A stretch of DNA of 64,000 nucleotides, taken from positions 7,042,081 to 7,106,080 of the forward strand of contig NC_033621.1 of NCBI RefSeq assembly GCF_001540865.1, in the 5' to 3' direction. Under the pieces are notes generated by a model. The model did not search any database, had not been told where the DNA came from, and saw nothing but the letters and a program-made list of their open reading frames with translations. This DNA comes from Ananas comosus (Eukaryota > Streptophyta > Magnoliopsida > Poales > Bromeliaceae). Both the position numbers and the translations under genes were made by a program. Positions within the stretch are counted from its first letter, which is position 1. Each line of letters opens with the position of its first letter. Below, piece by piece: positions 59,813-64,000 of this stretch.

Positions 59813-60198
59813 CCTATATACCCCTCATGGGTCTGGATATATCCGATCTACCCTTACTTTTTTTTACTTTCTAAAATGCCCTTCATAGGTTCCACCGTTA
59901 TTCCAAAATACCCTCGCTGTTATCCCCTATTAGTTTAACTCGGGTTAAACATGGGTTAAATGTATACTTGAGTTAAAACTATCTAAAATACCAATTTTGC
60001 CCCTACCTTATTATCCTAATCCCTTAAGTTATCCTTTCTTTCGCTCCCTCCCATCTTTCTTCTCCTACGACGCGCGACTTGGCCCCATTCACAACCGTTT
60101 TCAACCTAGGCGACAGCGAGCTTGTTGGAGAGAAAACCGTTGCTTCTCCTCTACCATTTCTATTTTGTCTTTACAAAAAAGTACTTCCTCCTTCTCCG
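59813..60198 (+). mobile_element. Possible terminal region of an unidentified DNA transposon
   Basis: Begins GGGATAATTGCCTATATACC, followed by TACCCTT, AAATGCCC, AAATACCC and TTTGCCCC words. This is the arrangement common at plant MULE/Pack-MULE ends, leading into CT-rich leader-like DNA. The other end is lost in the gap, so the class is a guess. Confidence 0.3.
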
Positions 60199-60298
60199 NN
60201 NNNNNNNNNNNNNNNNNNNNNNNNNNNNNNNNNNNNNNNNNNNNNNNNNNNNNNNNNNNNNNNNNNNNNNNNNNNNNNNNNNNNNNNNNNNNNNNNNN
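60199..60298. other. Assembly gap of 100 N
   Basis: Exactly 100 N, a placeholder size. Any reading frame across it is meaningless. Confidence 0.99.
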
Positions 60299-63200
60299 TA
60301 TTAGTAATACTGTATATACAGCATCACATAATATTAGTGAATTATGTATATAGTGTATATTGAGTTGCCATGAGCACTAATATTAGTCGTAGTATAGCTG
60401 GCTATCGCATATATTACAGGAGGCATATAGCGAGTCCATGATATATATAGGGTACATAGTACAGTTCGCATAATGCAGATTGATTATTATATGTAACATA
60501 GCCACTATATAGTTGATAGCACGCAGGTGGTATTTGTAGTGATGATAGTTTGATGTTTAGTTAGGCCGGAGGTTAGGAGGGTAACTATATAGTTACATTA
60601 ACATTATTATACTTAATAGCAGTGGCCAATGAGGGATTATATATGTATAGTTATGTAGATAGAATGTATATTATACTGTATCTTATTTATAGTAATAATG
60701 AGTAGCATTATATGTGTATATACATAATATGAGGTGATGAGGCTTATATACGTATTATATGGATAGGTTATATTTGTAGAGGCGCTACATATATTATGAT
60801 TAGATATATATAATAGTATGTAGTATATTTCATAGTTGTGGATGTATAAATATAGTATATGTGAGTAACACATAATAGTGATAGGTTATATGGTATGTAT
60901 TGTTATGATTATTAGTGGATTGTATATTCTGTAAGGTAATATGTGGATGTATATGTAGATTTATATGTATATTACATTACATTATTATTATTAGTATTGA
61001 TGTATATACATATCATACATATATACATATTATGTAATTATTATTATTTATATAGTATAGTATACATATTTTATGTAGTATATGGTTATGTATGTATTAT
61101 TTACATATATTATCATATATATGTATGGTATAGCTACATAATAACATATCAATCATATATACTGATATTAGTCATATCATCATTTTATATATATAGTAAC
61201 ATATTACATCTCATATAAATTATATATATATCATACATATATAAAATTATATTGTATTATATATTTACATATTATGATGTATATGTTTATTTTTTTTATG
61301 TATACTACATATATTGTATATATATCTGTAATGTATATTACATGACATAGATACATTATACACTCCGTATAATAGATACGTATGCATATACATCCAATAG
61401 TGATTAGATGTACAATATAACATCCATTGGATACGAAAAATTTGTTTATTATTAGTTATTATATATTGTGTTGTTAGTCTATACATATATTTATAGTTAT
61501 ATAGTATATTGTGTTGATGTATTATACGTATTGGGGTAGCATATCATACAATATATAAATATATAGATTTATGTTATATATAAGTATATTTATATATATT
61601 AATAGATATATTATTATATAAATATTTATTTAATATAAATATATCACTATGAGTGTATATTTGTATATAATTAGTATAGTTGTTATTATTCATAGTTATT
61701 TAGTTTATTGTTTATATATGGCATGTGTTAGCCAACATATATGTGTATATACCAATATATAATATGTATATAACATATGTATAATGTAAACATATTTATA
61801 TTTGTATATATGTATCATGTAATATATGTATATACATATATAATACCCATACATTATTATATACATATATATAATATATATATATACATAATATCATGTA
61901 ATGTATATATAATACATATTTGTTTATATGTATAATACATATGTATATGATACTATATTGTATATACATAACATTATATGTATATTGTTATATTGTACTG
62001 CTACATATATATACATATATATACAATATATATATATAATATACATATATATACATAATAATACATATGTAATATACATATAATACATTGTATATACAAT
62101 ATACATTACATGTTAATATACATATATATGTATATACATAGTATTGTATATTGTATATTATATGTATAATACACATGTAGTATACTGTATACTACATATT
62201 ATGTTATGTATAGTGATAATGTATCATACATATGTATATACATCATAATAATGTATACTGTAATACTACATATAATATGTATATACATAATATTAATTCA
62301 TAGGTACATATACACTAATATATCTATAGTATCATATGTATGCATATATACTATAATATAAATACATAATACATATATACATATACATATACATCATATG
62401 TGTACTATATGTATATATGTATACCATACATATACATATAAACATATACATATACATATATGTGTATATCATAGTATAATACATATGTATATACACATAT
62501 AGTAACATATACTGTGATATATCCATAGTTATACTTATATATTATGTGTAATTACATATGTATATACATATGTATATACACATATATGTATAATGTTATA
62601 TGTTTTTATATGTACATTATGTATATCTACATATAGTACATATAATAGCCACATATATTTATATTGTATATGTATACTATGTACTATATGTATATTATAT
62701 TATAATATACATATAACATATAGTCGTGTACTATACGCATATATCACATATAACTACATATTTATTTATAGTGGAATACTATATGTATATAAGCCTAATT
62801 ATATATATGATATACACTATACATATGTATCAATATACATATGTACTATCTACACATATAATATATATATATGTGTATATACATATGTATATATCCATAT
62901 GTATATACAAATATATGTATATATTATGTAATATATGTATATGTATATACATATATACATATATACACATATATTGATACTGTAAATAGTGTAATAGTAT
63001 ATATTATATATAATTATTGATACGTTATATATATCCTATTATAATGTATAATAATATATACTATATATACCACATATGATGTATATGTATACTTGTATAT
63101 ATACTGTATATACAATTATATATACTGTCAATATACATAATATATTATATGTATATACATAATGTATATGTAGTATAATATATATACTATGTATATACAT

Positions 63201-63803
63201 ATGTATAAATGTATAATACAGTATGTATAACACATATATGTATATGTACTCTTTGTATATAGTATACTGTATATATCATATATACATATACTTAACAGAT
63301 ATATGTATATGTATATTTACCTATATGTATATATGTATATGTATATATATATATATTTAATATTATATATGTATATATATATGTTATAGGTACATATATG
63401 TATATACATGATAAGATATATGTATATCATATGTAAATACATATACATACATATGGTATTTACATGCATATGTATATACACAAATATGTATATGTATATA
63501 TATGTATGTACATATATGTATATGTATATATATGTATATACATATATATATATGTATATATATGTATATATATGTACATATATATATATACATATACATA
63601 TATGTGTATATACGTATATATATACATATACATATGTATATACATATATATATATGTATATACACATATATGTATATGTATATGTATATACATATATTTA
63701 TATGTATATACATATATATACATATATATATATGTATATACATATATATACATATACATATATACAAATATACATATATATATATATGTATATACACATA
63801 TAT
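60299..63803. repeat. TA-rich microsatellite tract, about 3.5 kb
   Basis: Imperfect arrays of TATATGTATATACATA-type words, purer toward the right end (63340-63800) and more degenerate at the left. Because TATATG and CATATA alternate, many segments are self-complementary. Long Tyr/Ile frames on both strands are artefacts of the repeat. Confidence 0.9.
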
Positions 63804-64000
63804 TGTAACGTATCAAAACCCGTAAACGATATTCGAATTTTGACCAAATTGGTTAAAGCGTCGAAGGAAAAGCGATGAACCCGTTCCTCTTGCTTTCCAA
63901 CGAGTAGGAAAGGGGAAAAATGAGTTTTGAAGGACTTAGAATGCTTTTAGCATCAACCTGCGCGAAATAGAGCCGAAGAATAGCGAAAAACAGCATTCTG
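63804..64000 (+). mobile_element. Possible start of another LTR
   Basis: The microsatellite stops abruptly at TGTAACGTATCAAAACCCGT, a TG-starting sequence resembling plant gypsy LTR starts. Ordinary-complexity DNA follows to the window end. No second copy is visible, so this is tentative. Confidence 0.3.

Noticed and set aside
59997..60363. Frames running through the N gap
   Set aside because: Residues across the gap are X; the frame is not evidence of a gene.
60637..63878. Tyr/Ile-rich frames in the TA tract
   Set aside because: Produced by TAT/ATA/TAC repeats in all six frames.

Overview
The window is repeat-dominated plant nuclear DNA from a draft assembly (one isolated N at 24174 and a 100-N gap at 60199-60298). 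Nearly all of it is transposable elements: LTR retrotransposons primed by initiator-Met tRNA, a CACTA transposon, a Mutator-like element (MULE) with a plant mobile domain (PMD) gene, MITEs and Helitron-like ends. I see no intact host gene, tRNA or rRNA. The GC-rich, proline/arginine-coding islands in several LTRs suggest a monocot, but that is a guess.

Part 1 (1-21200). An old Ty1/copia element lies on the minus strand (6571 to about 21200). Its RT is split by a solo LTR of a large-LTR family, here called A (copy A2, 7323-11158, TSD CCAGT). Its 5' LTR is split by a CACTA element (15844-20951, TSD GTT) carrying captured exons of a DHX35-like RNA helicase. To the left, another LTR (X, running off the window) is split by family A copy A1 (2698-6559, TSD AGTGT), which lies in opposite orientation to A2.

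Part 2 (21200-26200). AT-rich DNA with a foldback MULE-type MITE (21742-22346, TSD TTTTTTATT) and a partial tandem duplicate of it. It also holds a 212-bp perfect inverted repeat next to a lone N, a MITE (24398-25221), and five copies of a Helitron-like terminal motif.

Part 3 (26200-59640). A decayed MULE encodes a MURA transposase followed by a multi-exon PMD gene. It has been hit by a TRIM (28229-28718), a solo LTR (B, 29567-32262, TSD GAAGG) and family A copy A3 (35706-59564, TSD TGGAC). A3 contains a full chromovirus-type Ty3/gypsy element (37257-56930, TSD GGACC). The 5' LTR of that gypsy element contains a young non-autonomous gag-only retrotransposon of TR-GAG type (39084-48363, TSD ACTAG, two LTRs of 3319 bp with five differences). 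Every layer is bounded by a matching target-site duplication, so the insertion order is read directly: MULE, then A3, then gypsy, then TR-GAG.

Part 4 (59640-64000). The PMD 3' flank, another element's end, the assembly gap, about 3.5 kb of TA-rich self-complementary microsatellite, and the start of a possible further LTR at 63804.

How the parts relate: the gypsy element has all the gag-pol domains but is full of stop codons. The TR-GAG keeps an open gag closely related to the gypsy gag and lacks pol, so it must have been moved by an intact relative elsewhere. The most notable unexplained signals are short hairpins with paired base changes in the LTRs, ACCGGT arrays shared by three LTR families, a stem-loop module shared by LTR families, and twelve 23-bp palindromes in the foldback element.
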